From: Locusta migratoria
Taxonomy: Eukaryota > Arthropoda > Insecta > Orthoptera > Acrididae
Length of the DNA: 64,000 bases
Reading direction: 5' to 3'
Assembly: GCA_026315105.1 (NCBI GenBank)
Contig: CM048750.1
Span: 164,700,549 to 164,764,548, forward strand
Below the pieces are notes generated by a model. It searched no databases. It saw nothing but the letters and a program-made list of their open reading frames with translations, and was not told the DNA's origin. The translations under genes were made by a program, and so were the position numbers. Below, in pieces: positions 10,404 through 20,960 of the stretch (within the stretch, counting starts at the first letter, position 1; every line of letters starts with the position of its first letter).

Positions 10404-11077
10404 TGTTTTATAGTACAGTGTGCTGAATAAGCGGAAAACATGAAAACTGTTTCCAGAACCAGTCGATAGGTAGAGGAACATTGTAGAATAAATAATTTTG
10501 AAAAATTAATTGAAAATTCCTACCTCTTTATAAACTGTCTATGCTGTGGGATCTTTCTGAATGAGCATAATTCGCTTTTGAGTCTTACCAAGAAATGCGA
10601 AACACTCGTTAAGCAAACTATATTTTTCTGTTGGAAAATATGTAAAAATAGGATAATGTGTTCCATTCAGAAAAACACACACAAAAAATTCGTCCAACAA
10701 TTTAAAATGAAGCTGCAACAAATTGAAGAAGATAGTTTCGTTTGAGGGAACATAGGTTTGCAGTGTTCGTAAGGATGCGGGGGTGAGAGTGAGTCATGGA
10801 AAGAATATTTCTACTTGGAAGGGGGTCGCATATAAACCTTTTATTCCCAGTGTAGTTCCTCGACAACAACGTATTAGAAGCTGATTTACACTGCATTTTG
10901 TGTATCAATCCTTAATGTCACATTGTTCTTGATTAACAACATACTTCTAGTACGATATTTTGCCGCTCAGTACGACGTACAGTCAGTTCTGAGGCGTTAA
11001 TCTGTCCACTTTGGAGGTAGTGACTAATTGCTTAATGAACACATCAATATCGCGCCGGATGGCAAAGTGTTTAACCC
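10404..11077. other. No recognisable feature
   Basis: AT-rich sequence with short frames on both strands lacking motifs. Confidence 0.45.
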
Positions 11078-11245
11078 GAGACTCTGCACTCAGTTCATTG
11101 ATCATCAGTCTCAGGGCTTACAAACTACGTACATTAAAGTATGATATGCTAAGGACAGTACAAACACCCATGCTCGAGGTACGACTCGAACCTGCGACGT
11201 CGTTCCTCAGCAAGGCACCTTAGACCGGTCTGACACTCCACCGTC
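11078..11245 (-). repeat. tRNA-derived SINE, family B (degenerate)
   Basis: Minus-strand head GGTGGAGTGTCAGACCGGTC, B box AGGTTCGAGTCGTACC, GCATGGGTGTTTGTACTGTCC and a tail ending in GATGATCAATG. The A box and lower stem have several changes. Confidence 0.75.
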
Positions 11246-12136
11246 GCTCTTCCAACATTGTTGAAAACTTTTGATATCTACGTTTCCATTTCTTGTTTCG
11301 ATGCCGTCTTCTGTATAGTTTGTTGATAGTTGGCGACTAGCATTTCAGCCCATTGAGTACATAGTAAATTACGATATGTTCAATAAAGACTGAATTCGAC
11401 TTGATTGCTGTGCTGTGCAATCATGGCCTGTGAAATGGCCTGGTTGTATTCTGGATGTAGTTGATATCAAACGACGACCTTCACATGGTTTGTATTAACA
11501 CGCTTAACGAAAGGATTTTTGTTGAATCATAATCGTTGCCATTTGTTGAGTACTCGTCCCGGTCTAGTTTTCAGGAAAAGGTTCGGTGCAGGATCGTCGT
11601 CAGCTAAAATAGTGCTATAGAGATTAGTATTATACGTTTTATCGAGTGAAGAGTACAATACTCAACTTCTATCTGTTCTTCTCTCTTCTCGCGGCGTAGT
11701 CTCCTGTACGATGCTAGCTCCAGTGAGACCTAGTTACTGCCTAGTTCATAGCCGAGTTCTGACGGGTCGTCCAGACGCATGTCGGCCTAGATACAGCAGC
11801 TTGTAGAGGGCGCGCATCTCCGTTACTCGCTCCTGGATGCGCGGCGCCTGCTTGCGATTGGCTTTCGGTCAATTGCTGCCTTCTCCACGATCGTTCTCTT
11901 CCGTCTGGTGTGTGATGTTGACTTTACCCCACAACAATTTTATCTGACAGCACCTGTTGCCTCAAATTTTCAAGAATATTAAGCTTTCACTGAAAAAATC
12001 ACATTTTACCTACTGAAAAAAAAAATCTTCAGAACTACGTACTTAGATGTTCTACATGTAACTCAAGAATGCAATATATAATGTTTTTGGAAACATTTTT
12101 GTTTCACTTATGGGGAACAGCACTCTTATTAAAATT
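11246..12136. other. No recognisable gene
   Basis: Contains AATAAA near 11381 and a GC-rich patch at 11690-11930 but no coding domain, TIR or tRNA-like box. Confidence 0.4.
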
Positions 12137-12181
12137 TATATATAAAGGACAGTCTAGAGTGCAAAAAAATTATCTTTTCGA

Positions 12182-12214
12182 CCAGTTTCGGTTTTATTTT
12201 AGACTATCATCAGG
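12182..12214 (-). ncRNA. Hammerhead-like motif, left foldback arm
   Basis: Minus strand: CTGATGA (12213-12207), a decayed stem II (AGTCT...AAACC), then GAAA (12189-12186) and CTGGTCG. The first box is perfect; stem II has lost most of its pairing compared with the right-arm copy. Confidence 0.45.
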
Positions 12215-12421
12215 AAATTAAGCTCCATGGACGTTGTGGAGCTGGCAGGAAACTTGGAGCCTTCTAGTGCGTTACTGCAGTGAGGCATGGGTGACGCATG
12301 GGTGTTTGTACTGACCTTAGCATATGTTACTTTAATGTTCATAGTTTGTAAGCCCTGCAGTGACACACTAGAAGGCTCCAAGTTTCCTGCCAGCTCCACA
12401 ACATCAATGGAGCTTAATTTC

Positions 12422-12460
12422 TTGAAGATGGTCTAAAGTAAGACCGAAACTAATCGAAAA
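12422..12460 (+). ncRNA. Hammerhead-like motif, right foldback arm
   Basis: TTGAAGA at 12422-12428, a perfect 5-bp stem II (GGTCT 12430-12434 with AGACC 12441-12445) and GAAA at 12446-12449. Here stem II is intact but the first box has C3 to T and U7 to A, the reverse of the left-arm state. Confidence 0.45.
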
Positions 12461-12772
12461 AATAAATGTGTTGCACTCTAGTCTGTTCTTTATATATGTA
12501 ATATATAAGAGGCTTCACCAGGACGACAAATGTACTGCAAATCCATAAATCATTTATGATTATAAGTAAAACATCCCTTTTTAGCGCTTAATACGTTTAA
12601 GGCCTAAAGAGAAAATACTTGCAGTTCAAAGCTTATGATGCTATTGCTGGATATCGCTGCTTTCTGTGCCACAATTTTTTGTGACCTTCACGTACACAAT
12701 AACTACCTCGAATCACAATGAAACTCAAAGGGAAAGTCCGGAAATTCTACTGTCTTCCAAAAACAGTTTCTT

Positions 12773-12775
<3 letters not shown>

Positions 12776-12843
<68 letters not shown>
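12776..12843 (+). repeat. Poly(T) tract (68 bp)
   Basis: Uninterrupted T run. It may be the tail of a minus-strand retroposon, but no matching body is recognised on either side. Confidence 0.9.
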
Positions 12844-12847
<4 letters not shown>

Positions 12848-13696
12848 ACGCCCCTTTTTCTCCGCACTTCTCATTTTGCAGGCGTCCTTTTCTAGTCTTT
12901 GATGTATAATACTGCCTCTGAGTAAAGTCAGCTTTTATTTCCCGTCCAAACGTAATTACGACCACATCTTTCCGAGAGACACTGTAATAGGCGCAAAAGC
13001 ATTTATACACGAAATGGAGAAAAGACAACGGTCTGCAATTTAATTTGCGAAGGGTGCTGCAAAGAGAGCTTAAACTGCTGGCATCCATGTAGAAAGGCAC
13101 CAAGTGAATTGCTCGTGGATTGGAGATCACATGTTATAGTAACAATGCTAACATTTGACACGTTAAAGCAACCGTGGGCTCTGCCTCGTACGTCGAATAT
13201 CGAAACTGAACGTATAAAGTGCGCTGATAAGATTCTGGAAAAGTTACTTCAGTTGATTCTAGTATTAAATGCAATCCATTCCTTATCTTCTATTCCACTA
13301 TCCATCGTATGACGTAACGGTAAGAGCTCGGGTAACATGTGGATAAGGGGCATAATATCAAATCGTAAACAAGAAATAAAAACAGCTTGATATTAAAACT
13401 TACTAAAGCCAGCGATCAGGAATTCAAATGTCATTCCCTAAGGGACTTGAAAGAGCTCCGTCTAAGAGAGACACAGATCAAATAATACATACTGTTGCAG
13501 TCTTCCTAATTGCAAAATTTTATTTTCCAACTATCGTAGAAAACCAACTGCTATGATAATCGTTTTGGGAAAATTAAATTATCATGTACATATCATTCAT
13601 TTGAAGAGATAGCATGTATAACATTTCATAAAAGTGAATGCCCACCTATTCGTCATCAAGAACAAGCAAGAAAACGCACGTGGGAAGACTTTCATG
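12844..13696. other. No recognisable feature
   Basis: No coding domain, tRNA-like box or terminal repeat. The lysine/phenylalanine-rich frames here only translate the poly(T) run. Confidence 0.45.
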
Positions 13697-13904
13697 CCGC
13701 GGTGGAGTAGCTGAGCGCTCTAAAGTATCTTGCTGCGGAGCGCGCAAATGATCGTCGTCGGAGGTTCGAGTCCTCCCTCGGGCTTGGAAGTGTGTGTGTG
13801 TGTGTGTGTGTGTGTGTTGCCCTTGGCATAAGTCAAAGCAGTTTGTAAACCTAGGGACTGATAACCGCAGCAGTTAAATCCCATAGAGTTACAAACATTT
13901 GAAC
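13697..13904 (+). repeat. tRNA-derived SINE, family B (full length)
   Basis: Head CGGTGGAGTAGCTGAGCGC (A box), GCTGCGGAGCGCGC, perfect B box AGGTTCGAGTCCTCCC, then a (GT)n expansion at 13791-13817, TTGCCCTTGGC and a tail GGGACTGATAACCGCAGCAG ending ACAAACATTTGAACA. The GT run sits where other copies have one or two GTGT units, so it grew within the element. Confidence 0.9.
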
Positions 13905-15682
13905 AGATGAAATCTTTGTTGGTTGATAATTATTGAGAAATTTGCGCATCTGGCTAATACGATTAAAATTACTGTATCGATATTGATTTCATCTGTCAAC
14001 ACGAGCATTTTAATGAGTTACATAAATGTTAACCTTCACTATTTTGTGTATGTCACGCATCTTCTCCATATGTTTTTTATCATATATTCTTAATGATGAC
14101 TAGGTCGCATTTATTTTCATGAAACAATTCAAGATTTTATATCCACAAAACGCTGATGTGAAGATGTAATTTAATTTACCAAAACTTATAATCAAAATAG
14201 ATTTTTTTAATAAATTTTGTGGAGCCTCTGGGTACTACGTGGTAATAAGAAATACAGTCGTAAAGTGTATTTTTTGTATTTCGAGGTATACTAATTTTTT
14301 ACCTCCACTGGGAACGAAAGGATCATGCCTGAAACCGATGTATACGTATCTTCATACAAATTAAACGACACGATTCAAGGACTGTGTCATGTACCAGTGG
14401 TTCGCCTGACGAGTGAACAACCCGCAATGCAGGGTATCAGCGAGTGGATGCATAACAGTGAGGCGCCCCACAGCGGCGGTTCCGGAGTCACCAGAGGACG
14501 CAACGAACACAGACAGAGAGCGCAAGAAGCCGGGACTATTTTCCTCCGCACAGTCACCTGAGAGCAGCTCGAGGCTGCCACGTATCACTGCGCGCCGACT
14601 ATTTAGGGGGGCGGGGTGGGGGGGGGGCGCAGTGCTACACGACGCAAGTTCTATGCCGACCGCCTACGAGAACCATAGCTGAGGGATCGCGACCGACGCA
14701 TCTGGGGAAGAATCTCTGCCAGCGACGCCGCGCCTCCAGGACTTCCCGCAACGGAATACGTAGTTCGACTCTGTCTCCCTGGCCGTTCTCTCGAGGCTGT
14801 CGTCGTCTCCTTGTCTTATACCTAATTGGTGAAGAAGAAAACTTTTAGTTGCACTCGACATGAAATTGTCAAAAGTTCAAAATAGTTGAAGTTTCCTGAA
14901 GTCGTACGTTCTTATGCAAATACAAACACGTACCAACTGCACTGGCGTTCACTTTTTCTCACCAAATTTGAGAGTCCCGCGGAGCGACCTTTCGCTTCGC
15001 AAATCTAAACACTCTGCCCGATCGAATCACTCCTATTATCCAGGAGGATCCTTCTGCCAAGACTAGACATGGAGTTTTTACTTCAACGCACACCATTTGC
15101 TCCTTCCTTCCTCGCAAAAACACTTTCCCCACCTGTTCTGTATGTTCATCACTTTGTGATTGGCCAATGGCCATCCCTTCCAAAACCGTATACATCTTAA
15201 CCTGAGAGATTTCTTCAACTAAAACCTGTCCACCTGAAACTATATCCTTACTAATATAGCATTATTTAAATACAAAAAAGGGCTGTTAATTACTATTACA
15301 TAAAGTCTTAAATCAATAAATAGACGGTACAGCTATCATGAGCTTGACTGCTCATGCCACACAATATTTACGTAAATTACTGGCAGACTGTGCAATGAGT
15401 CGTCACTGTAAATTAAATATATGGGAGGCAAATCATGCTGCTTGGACTTTCAGTTTTATTAGTGAAAATATGATGATACGTTTATATTTCAATTAAAAAC
15501 TTAATGTATACCAAAATCAGTCATTACATAAATGTATAGAAATGTGACGCTTTCAAAATGAGAGCTAGAGACATCTAAACCAGTGTTGAAATTGCATGAT
15601 GCATTTCACAAGTTGACAATTTTAAGCTTGATTTTTCTATATTTTGATTTAGTACTCATAAACATTTGTAATTCTTAAGATA
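13905..15682. other. No recognisable gene; GC-rich patch at 14430-14800
   Basis: Mostly AT-rich and featureless. The middle is CpG-rich with a G-run cluster at 14608-14628 and several overlapping frames without motifs. A promoter or an LTR fragment is possible but unsupported. Confidence 0.35.
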
Positions 15683-15879
15683 AATGTTCAAATGTTTGTA
15701 GAGTCTATGGGACTTAACTACGGGGTCATCAGTCCCTAAACTTACTAACTACTTATGAACTACTTACCACTAAGGACGGCACAAATATCGATGCCCGAGG
15801 GGGGATTCGAGCCCCCGACCGTAGTGGCCGTGCAGACCGTGACTGGAGCGCCTCAATCCCCTCGGCCACTGCGGCCGGC
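15683..15879 (-). repeat. tRNA-derived SINE, family A
   Basis: Complete minus-strand copy with head GCCGGCCGCAGTGGCCGAGG, B box GGGGGCTCGAATCC and tail GGGACTGATGACCCCGTAG. Flanked by a perfect 11-bp target duplication TTCTTAAGATA at 15672-15682 and 15880-15890, so a relatively young insertion. Confidence 0.95.
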
Positions 15880-16116
15880 TTCTTAAGATATTCCGATAGT
15901 TTAGATGTCCTAAATGTTGACAGTAAACTATTTAATATATTATTTAATTTTATTCTGGAATACTGAACTGTGGAACTCACACACGTCTTCCACACCCCTT
16001 AACGGTCGTCTAATAGCCCTCATTAGTTCTGAGTACAAAGCATTGGCCTTTCCCACATTTACGATGATTTGAACAAAGCCCCTTCAGGATGCTCGGCATG
16101 ATTTGACATCATCCGA

Positions 16117-16308
16117 GCAGGCCGCGGTGGCCGAGGGGACTGAGGCCCTCCAGTCACGGTCTGCATGGCCACTACGGTCGGGGGTTCGAATCCCCCCTCG
16201 GACATGGATATTTGTGTCGTCATTAGTATTAGTTAGTTCGTAAGTAGTTTGTAAGTTTAGGGACTGATGACCCCGTAGTTAAGTCCCATAAGCTCTACAA
16301 ATAAACAA
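16117..16308 (+). repeat. tRNA-derived SINE, family A
   Basis: Head GGCCGCGGTGGCCGAGGGGA, intact B box GGGGGTTCGAATCC, tail ending CTCTACAAATAAACA. Perfect 11-bp target duplication ACATCATCCGA at 16106-16116 and 16309-16319. Confidence 0.95.
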
Positions 16309-16464
16309 ACATCATCCGACCGCTTGGCAGCCGCACCAACCGCCTGCCGCGTCCACTCTCGCTTCTGCATCTTTCCAAACAACACTACTACTGTGACCAC
16401 AAACGATTTCCCAACGTAATAACTGTTTGTAATCTTTTCTCTGGAATCTTATACATTCCGGGCT

Positions 16465-17060
16465 TCCTCAGACCCTCCCTGCCAATGTGGGAATACGTAT
16501 ATTGGTCAGACGATCCGTACCATTCAGGACAGATGTGTTGAAAATCAACGCAAACAAGTTTCCTCCAGCCCGAAAAATCTGCGGTAGCTGAGTATTGTCT
16601 CGATGAGGAACATAGAATGTCGTATAGCGAAACTCACATGGTTGCTTCAACATCTCGTTACTGGGACTGTGTCTTAAAGGAATCCATAGAGATTCGATTA
16701 TCTGACAATCTGATTAACAGAGACAAAGGCTACTTTCTTAGTAAATCCTGGAACCCTGTGTTATCAGATGTTAAAAAACGACGGTTGGTACTTCATAAAT
16801 CTGAATAATAATTTTCTTTATCACCGATTATCGATTTCGCCGGTCTCTACCACCGGAGCGCTTTATGTCTTGTGCGCCAGAGGACAGTTACTGTCACTTC
16901 TTGCGCACGCGCTATCGGTCTTCCTCGATGTATAAAGGAGCAGCCGACTGCACTGGGAACTAAGTTCCGGCGAGATTGTGTACCAGCACGCTCACCTGAG
17001 GATGGCGGGCAGTTGCGTCGCTAAAATATTGTGTCAAGTTGACTTTAGTATCCGGCTGCA
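16465..17060 (+). pseudogene. Penelope-like element, GIY-YIG tail (PLE copy 2)
   Basis: CQCGNTYIGQTIRTIQDRCV near 16481-16540 is the core of a PLE GIY-YIG endonuclease (the YIG half). A frameshift around 16580 moves the reading into the frame 16617-16808, which gives SETHMVASTSRYWDCVLKES and INRDKGYFLSKSWNPV, matching copy 1 after its stop codon and retaining the Tyr that copy 1 has lost. The frame stops at 16806. The RT domain and the start of GIY-YIG are missing. A 3' region with the TATA-like ATGTATAAAGGAGCAG near 16928 and a hammerhead-like motif follows. Confidence 0.88.
16991..17036 (+). ncRNA. Hammerhead-like motif at PLE copy 2 3' end
   Basis: CTGAGGA at 16996-17002 matches the permissive CUGANGA box. 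Stem II is GGCG...CGCT, and the second box has decayed from GAAA to AAAA. CAC before the first box pairs with GTG at 17031-17033. Probably inactive, but aligned with copy 1 throughout. Confidence 0.5.
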
Positions 17061-17099
17061 AACCTGAGAAGGTTACAAACACTACTACTCACACTAATT

Positions 17100-17278
17100 C
17101 AAAATGTTCATACGTTTGTTAATCTATGAGACTCAACTGTTTGGTTATTAGTCCCTAGATAAACTAACCTAAGGACAACACATGCACCAATTACCGAGGG
17201 AGGACTCGAACCCCGGCCGCAAACAGCCGTCCGCACCGTAGCACGGCGCCTCGATGCGCACGGCTATTCCGTCGTGAC
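17100..17278 (-). repeat. tRNA-derived SINE, family B
   Basis: Minus-strand copy with CGACGGAATAGCCGTGCGC head, GGGGTTCGAGTCCTCCC B box and TTGTCCTTAGG. Flanked by a 13-bp duplication ACTC(A/G)CACTAATT at 17087-17099 and 17279-17291, one mismatch. Confidence 0.9.
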
Positions 17279-17291
17279 ACTCGCACTAATT

Positions 17292-17754
17292 GCAAGACTC
17301 TGCGGACATTATTTCCGTAAACTCACAATAGAAATGTTTGTTGTTTTCTTGTATTAAAAATGACTGTTGTGTTCATACAGCAGAAGATTAGTAACTAGCC
17401 TTCTAAAAAACTACGATTGATTTCAATACATTAATAATAGTTGTTTGATTCTATAGTATTGTTCGTTACTGGCTTTTCCCTCACTTTAAAAGCCAGAATG
17501 TTGCTCTGTGTTATTCAAATTTATTGGAATTGTATACAGTTTTTTATTGATCAAACATTGTACTTCACGGAACGAAAGTTGACGACCTTGGTCTCTTTCC
17601 TTTTTCTGCGCAACATTTACTGACTAGGGGAATTGCCACTTTAGCACGAATCTGTAAATACATTTGCAACATTTTTTTCTGTTTTTGGAAGTTCTGCTTT
17701 CCTTTGTCTCACAGGTCGACAGGTTCTTTCTATTTTTTATACATCATTGAATGT
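17292..17754. other. No recognisable feature
   Basis: AT-rich; a 60-codon frame at 17441-17623 has no recognisable motif. Confidence 0.4.
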
Positions 17755-18440
17755 GCCATTGTTAAACCATTGTATAAAAAAGGGCATACATCAGATGTCG
17801 ACAACACTTCTGACAGCTTTATCCAAAATTTTTGAGAAAATTATTTATTCTAGAATAGCGGGTCATACTTGTAAAAGAAAAAAGAAGTGCTAACCGAATG
17901 TTAGTTTGGTTTTCAGAAAGTTTTGGCAACAGAAAATGCTATATATGCTTTATGCTCTGAATAACCGGACATCACCCATTGGTCTTTTTTGTGATCTCTC
18001 AAACGCCTTTGTTACGTAAATCATGGAATTCTTCTAGATAAGCTTAATTGGTTTGAATAGCGCAGTACGCAAATGGTTTAGATCATACTTAACTATAGGA
18101 ATGCAGAAAGTTGCAATGAGTGGTTCATTAATATCAAAACATCAGCTGATTCCTCAAGGGTGGTGGGTGGGAGGAGTGGAGGCTTTCAAGAATGGGGTCT
18201 CACAGGGTTCGGTATTAAGTCCTTTACTGTTCCTGATATACATTAATGACTTGCCATTCTACATTGATGAAGGTGCAAAGACTATTCTTTTTCCTCGTGA
18301 TACAAGAAAACTAGAACTAAGTGATGTAATCGTAAGAAATGCTTTTCATATAATTATTAAATGGTTCTCAATTTCTCATAGATTACCATTAATGAATATT
18401 TCGTATGGAAGGTGGACCACGCTTATAATTTCATCTTGAA
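17755..18440 (+). pseudogene. LINE reverse transcriptase fragment, Jockey/CR1-like (second lineage)
   Basis: Short pieces in changing frames read VKPLYKKGHTSDVDN and LSKIFEKIIYSRI, the fingers region of LINE RT, then GLFCDLSNAFVT (motif A; usually D-L-S-K-A-F-D) and, in the frame 18053-18439, GVSQGSVLSPLLFLIYINDL (motif B/4). The stretch after motif B lacks a recognisable YADD or FADD box. At least three frameshifts or stops are present. The sequence differs from the LINE at 9343 and ends without a tail because a SINE lies immediately downstream. Confidence 0.85.
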
Positions 18441-18464
18441 AATTTATGGTAATGCAAAATTGAT

Positions 18465-18665
18465 GCCAGCCGCGGTGGCCGAGGAGACTGAGGCGCTCCA
18501 GTCACGGTCTGCACGGCCACTACGGTCGGGGGTTCGACTCCCCCCTCGAGCATGGATATTTGTGCCGTCCTAGATCGTAAGTAGTTCATAAGTAGTTTGT
18601 AAATTTAGGGACTCATGACCCCGTAGTTAAGTCCCATAGACTATACAAACATCTGAAACATTTTG
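18465..18665 (+). repeat. tRNA-derived SINE, family A
   Basis: Head GCCAGCCGCGGTGGCCGAGG, B box GGGGGTTCGACTCC, tail GGGACTCATGACCCCGTAG. Perfect 14-bp target duplication AATGCAAAATTGAT at 18451-18464 and 18666-18679. Confidence 0.95.
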
Positions 18666-18679
18666 AATGCAAAATTGAT

Positions 18680-19489
18680 AATTCTCAAAATAAAGTTATT
18701 TCTGAAGGTCTCTGTAAATCACATGTCGAAGACAAAAATTGTTGTTTGCAACACAATATTATACACTAGGACAATTACGAAATAAACGGCGTGAGTACTC
18801 GAGATTTGTGAGTACTCACAACTGCATGGCACATTAGACAACAGAGTTTCCGTGATATAACCGGTAAAGGCAACAGTACTGCGTTTCTGCCACAGCAGTC
18901 TCGTCTGTCCCTCTTCCCGCTAAAAGAAGGAGAGCGAATTGAATGGGACGTTCCCCTTTTGATGAAAATCCGCTTCGCAATGTAGCGTCCAGGTATATCC
19001 CGCTATAAGGGAACAAAGATGTCAAAATACGACTCAAAAGAAGGAAATAATTTAAAGAATAATTCCCGGGGAGAACGAGATCATTCCGCACCACCCGTCA
19101 TAGAAAAAGAATGCAGGATGAGAAATCGTCTTTTGAAAAGTTCAAGGGAACACTCAGTAATGGAGATTGTAAGTCTGGGAACTGCCACCAGATCCTCTAC
19201 ACTGGAAAGATTTTTCTGGCCATCTTAAGAAAGGAAGTGAAACTAAGAGCATGTAGAACGCCATAGGCTGTAATTCCATTACACGTACGGATGAGGAAAT
19301 CGGGACTGTGAAGAAAAATGGAACACCAGGAATAATAAAATAGATATCGAATTGTTTAAAACGTAAATATTATTAAGAAAGTAAAATACATCATATTTCT
19401 GGGAGTTATGGATCATTAGAAGGTCTCATGGAGGGTAAATGTTTAACAGGTCGAAGAGGGTAAAAGTAATGTTGTGTTTGGTATTAACG
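18680..19489. other. No recognisable feature
   Basis: No coding domain or repeat boundary visible. Confidence 0.4.
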
Positions 19490-19690
19490 TAGGCTTTCAC
19501 GGTCATTATTGTTAATGTTAAAATTTTTCTAGGCTATTTGCCGCGGCATGATAATATCTTTCCAATGTTTCGGATCCAATGCAGGATCCTTCCTCAGGGA
19601 ATACTGACTGACTTCGTTGTAAAGATTTTATTATCATGACGCGGCAAATAGCTCAGAAGAATTTTAACGTTAATTATGTTTTCATCTTCA
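19490..19690. mobile_element. Small foldback element, about 200 bp
   Basis: GTTAATGTTAAAATTTTTCT..GGCTATTTGCCGCGGCATGATAATA on the left pairs with TATTATCATGACGCGGCAAATAGCTC..AAGAATTTTAACGTTAA on the right. The loop (19565-19620) holds a hammerhead-like motif on the minus strand. Confidence 0.8.
19568..19597 (-). ncRNA. Hammerhead-like motif with perfect stem II
   Basis: Minus strand: CTGAGGA (19597-19591), A, GGATCC (19589-19584), six-base loop, GGATCC (19577-19572), GAAA (19571-19568), then CATTGG. Stem II is a perfect 6-bp helix placed between the two core boxes. Stem I pairing (TTCC before the first box with GGAA after the second) is possible. The best-preserved motif outside a PLE tail in this window. 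Confidence 0.5.
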
Positions 19691-20371
19691 ACATGAGCGT
19701 AGGGTCTACATCGACAATTAATGAAACGACAAATAATTAAAGGGAATTCCTCGTAAGAAGTTTCTCGATACTAGCTCAACCTGGCAAAATATTTCTAGTA
19801 TCTAAATATAAACTTAGTTGCGACGTGACAATGGATTGTGGAATTCCTTTGAAATGTCATGAGAAACTGGCGCCTCCACTCGGCTGATAACCGGATAAAA
19901 TCTTCTGGAGTAAATGTAACTGAAATTCTGAACCAAAGCAGCAATCATTCAACAAGCGTTACCAGATTTACATAGAAGAGAGGTGAATTAGGGACTTAAA
20001 ATACTTACATATTATTGAATCAGTTTGTGTTCGAGTTATTCTTGAAAATCAAGTCCCTCTGATCAGCATATGTAGCAAATATCTGATGTCTTCGAAAACA
20101 CCACGATTCTAATTTTATGGTGCTATTCACACAGTGAATAAGGACAAAATAATTAGGAGATTTCATGGCCTACCTAGTTATGGACGGAAGGCACTTGCCG
20201 TAAATAACGGACGACATATATCTGGTAAAAGACTTACTCACGGGAGGAAGAGTAAATTCTACGATCACGTTCAACAATGTAAACCCGAGAGAAAAGGAAT
20301 GTCCACAGTAAATCGTACGGTACAATGGAACGCAGAGGATTTATGAATTTCCCCTTTTATATTAAGACTAG
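19691..20371. other. No recognisable feature
   Basis: A 70-codon frame at 20134-20346 lacks any known motif. Confidence 0.4.
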
Positions 20372-20540
20372 CAGAAACCCGGCATTGCCCATGCATTTAT
20401 TTACTTATTCCAGTCTTGAGTTAGTATTTTTCCTATCACTTCTCTCTCCGTCCATCTCTTCTTTTATTACTCTATGTCTTATTTATGGGAGAATATATCA
20501 GCAATAATACGGTCTAGCTTTATGTACGAAACTATAAGTG
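20372..20540 (+). repeat. Dispersed repeat family H, terminal part (Helitron-like?)
   Basis: AGCAGAAACCCGGCATTGCC followed by ATTTATTTACTTATTCC, then a pyrimidine-rich core (TTCTCTCTCCGTCCATC) and TTTATGGGAGAATATAT. The same order occurs at 24990-25135 and, on the minus strand, at 26820-27190 and 62340-62880. The class is not certain. Confidence 0.6.
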
Positions 20541-20960
20541 CCGTATCCTTACATTCATTTAATTCAAAACTTTACTGTAACCAATATTTTTTTAATTGTC
20601 CAGGATCTAATACCAATACATTTTTGATGAGTCCGCCAGTGAACAAGTGACATTAAGTCGTCCAGGGTGAGAGAGACATGGAAAGGTCAAATCCACTCCG
20701 CAGTACTTTTGCCCTGTGATCTATTAATCGTAAAAGAAAATGTATTTTTCACCGGGTACTTGAATCTCTTGAAATTAGATCTGTCGGAATAATGGGAGCT
20801 CTTCGGATGCACACTATTTAATTCTCTTCGTTACTGCTTTCGACTACAGCCGTGTGCGCTTCACAGTTCAGATTTGTTCAAATTTGTCAATATCACTGTC
20901 GTCTTTCAGTAATTTCCTTAAGCTGGCTGGAATACAGGAGTGTTTGTGTTTGTATAAACT
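20541..20960. other. No recognisable gene; possibly interior of family H repeat
   Basis: No coding domain. It lies between the family H end and the RTE element and may be the rest of that repeat. Confidence 0.3.

Larger units (their letters stand above)
12137..12499. mobile_element. Foldback (palindromic) element, about 360 bp
   Basis: The left end TATATAAAGGACAG..CTAGAGTGCA and right end TGCACTCTAG..CTGTTCTTTATATA are reverse complements. The inner arms AAACTTGGAGCCTTCTAGTG and CACTAGAAGGCTCCAAGTTT are perfect complements, and AATTAAGCTCCATGG/TGGAGCTTAATTTC also pair. A unique centre of about 90 bp lies at 12275-12360. Each arm has an outward-pointing hammerhead-like motif. No coding sequence. 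Confidence 0.85.

Noticed and set aside
12718..13130. Phe- or Lys-rich frames on both strands around the poly(T) tract
   Set aside because: They only translate the 68-bp homopolymer and have no domain or conserved start.
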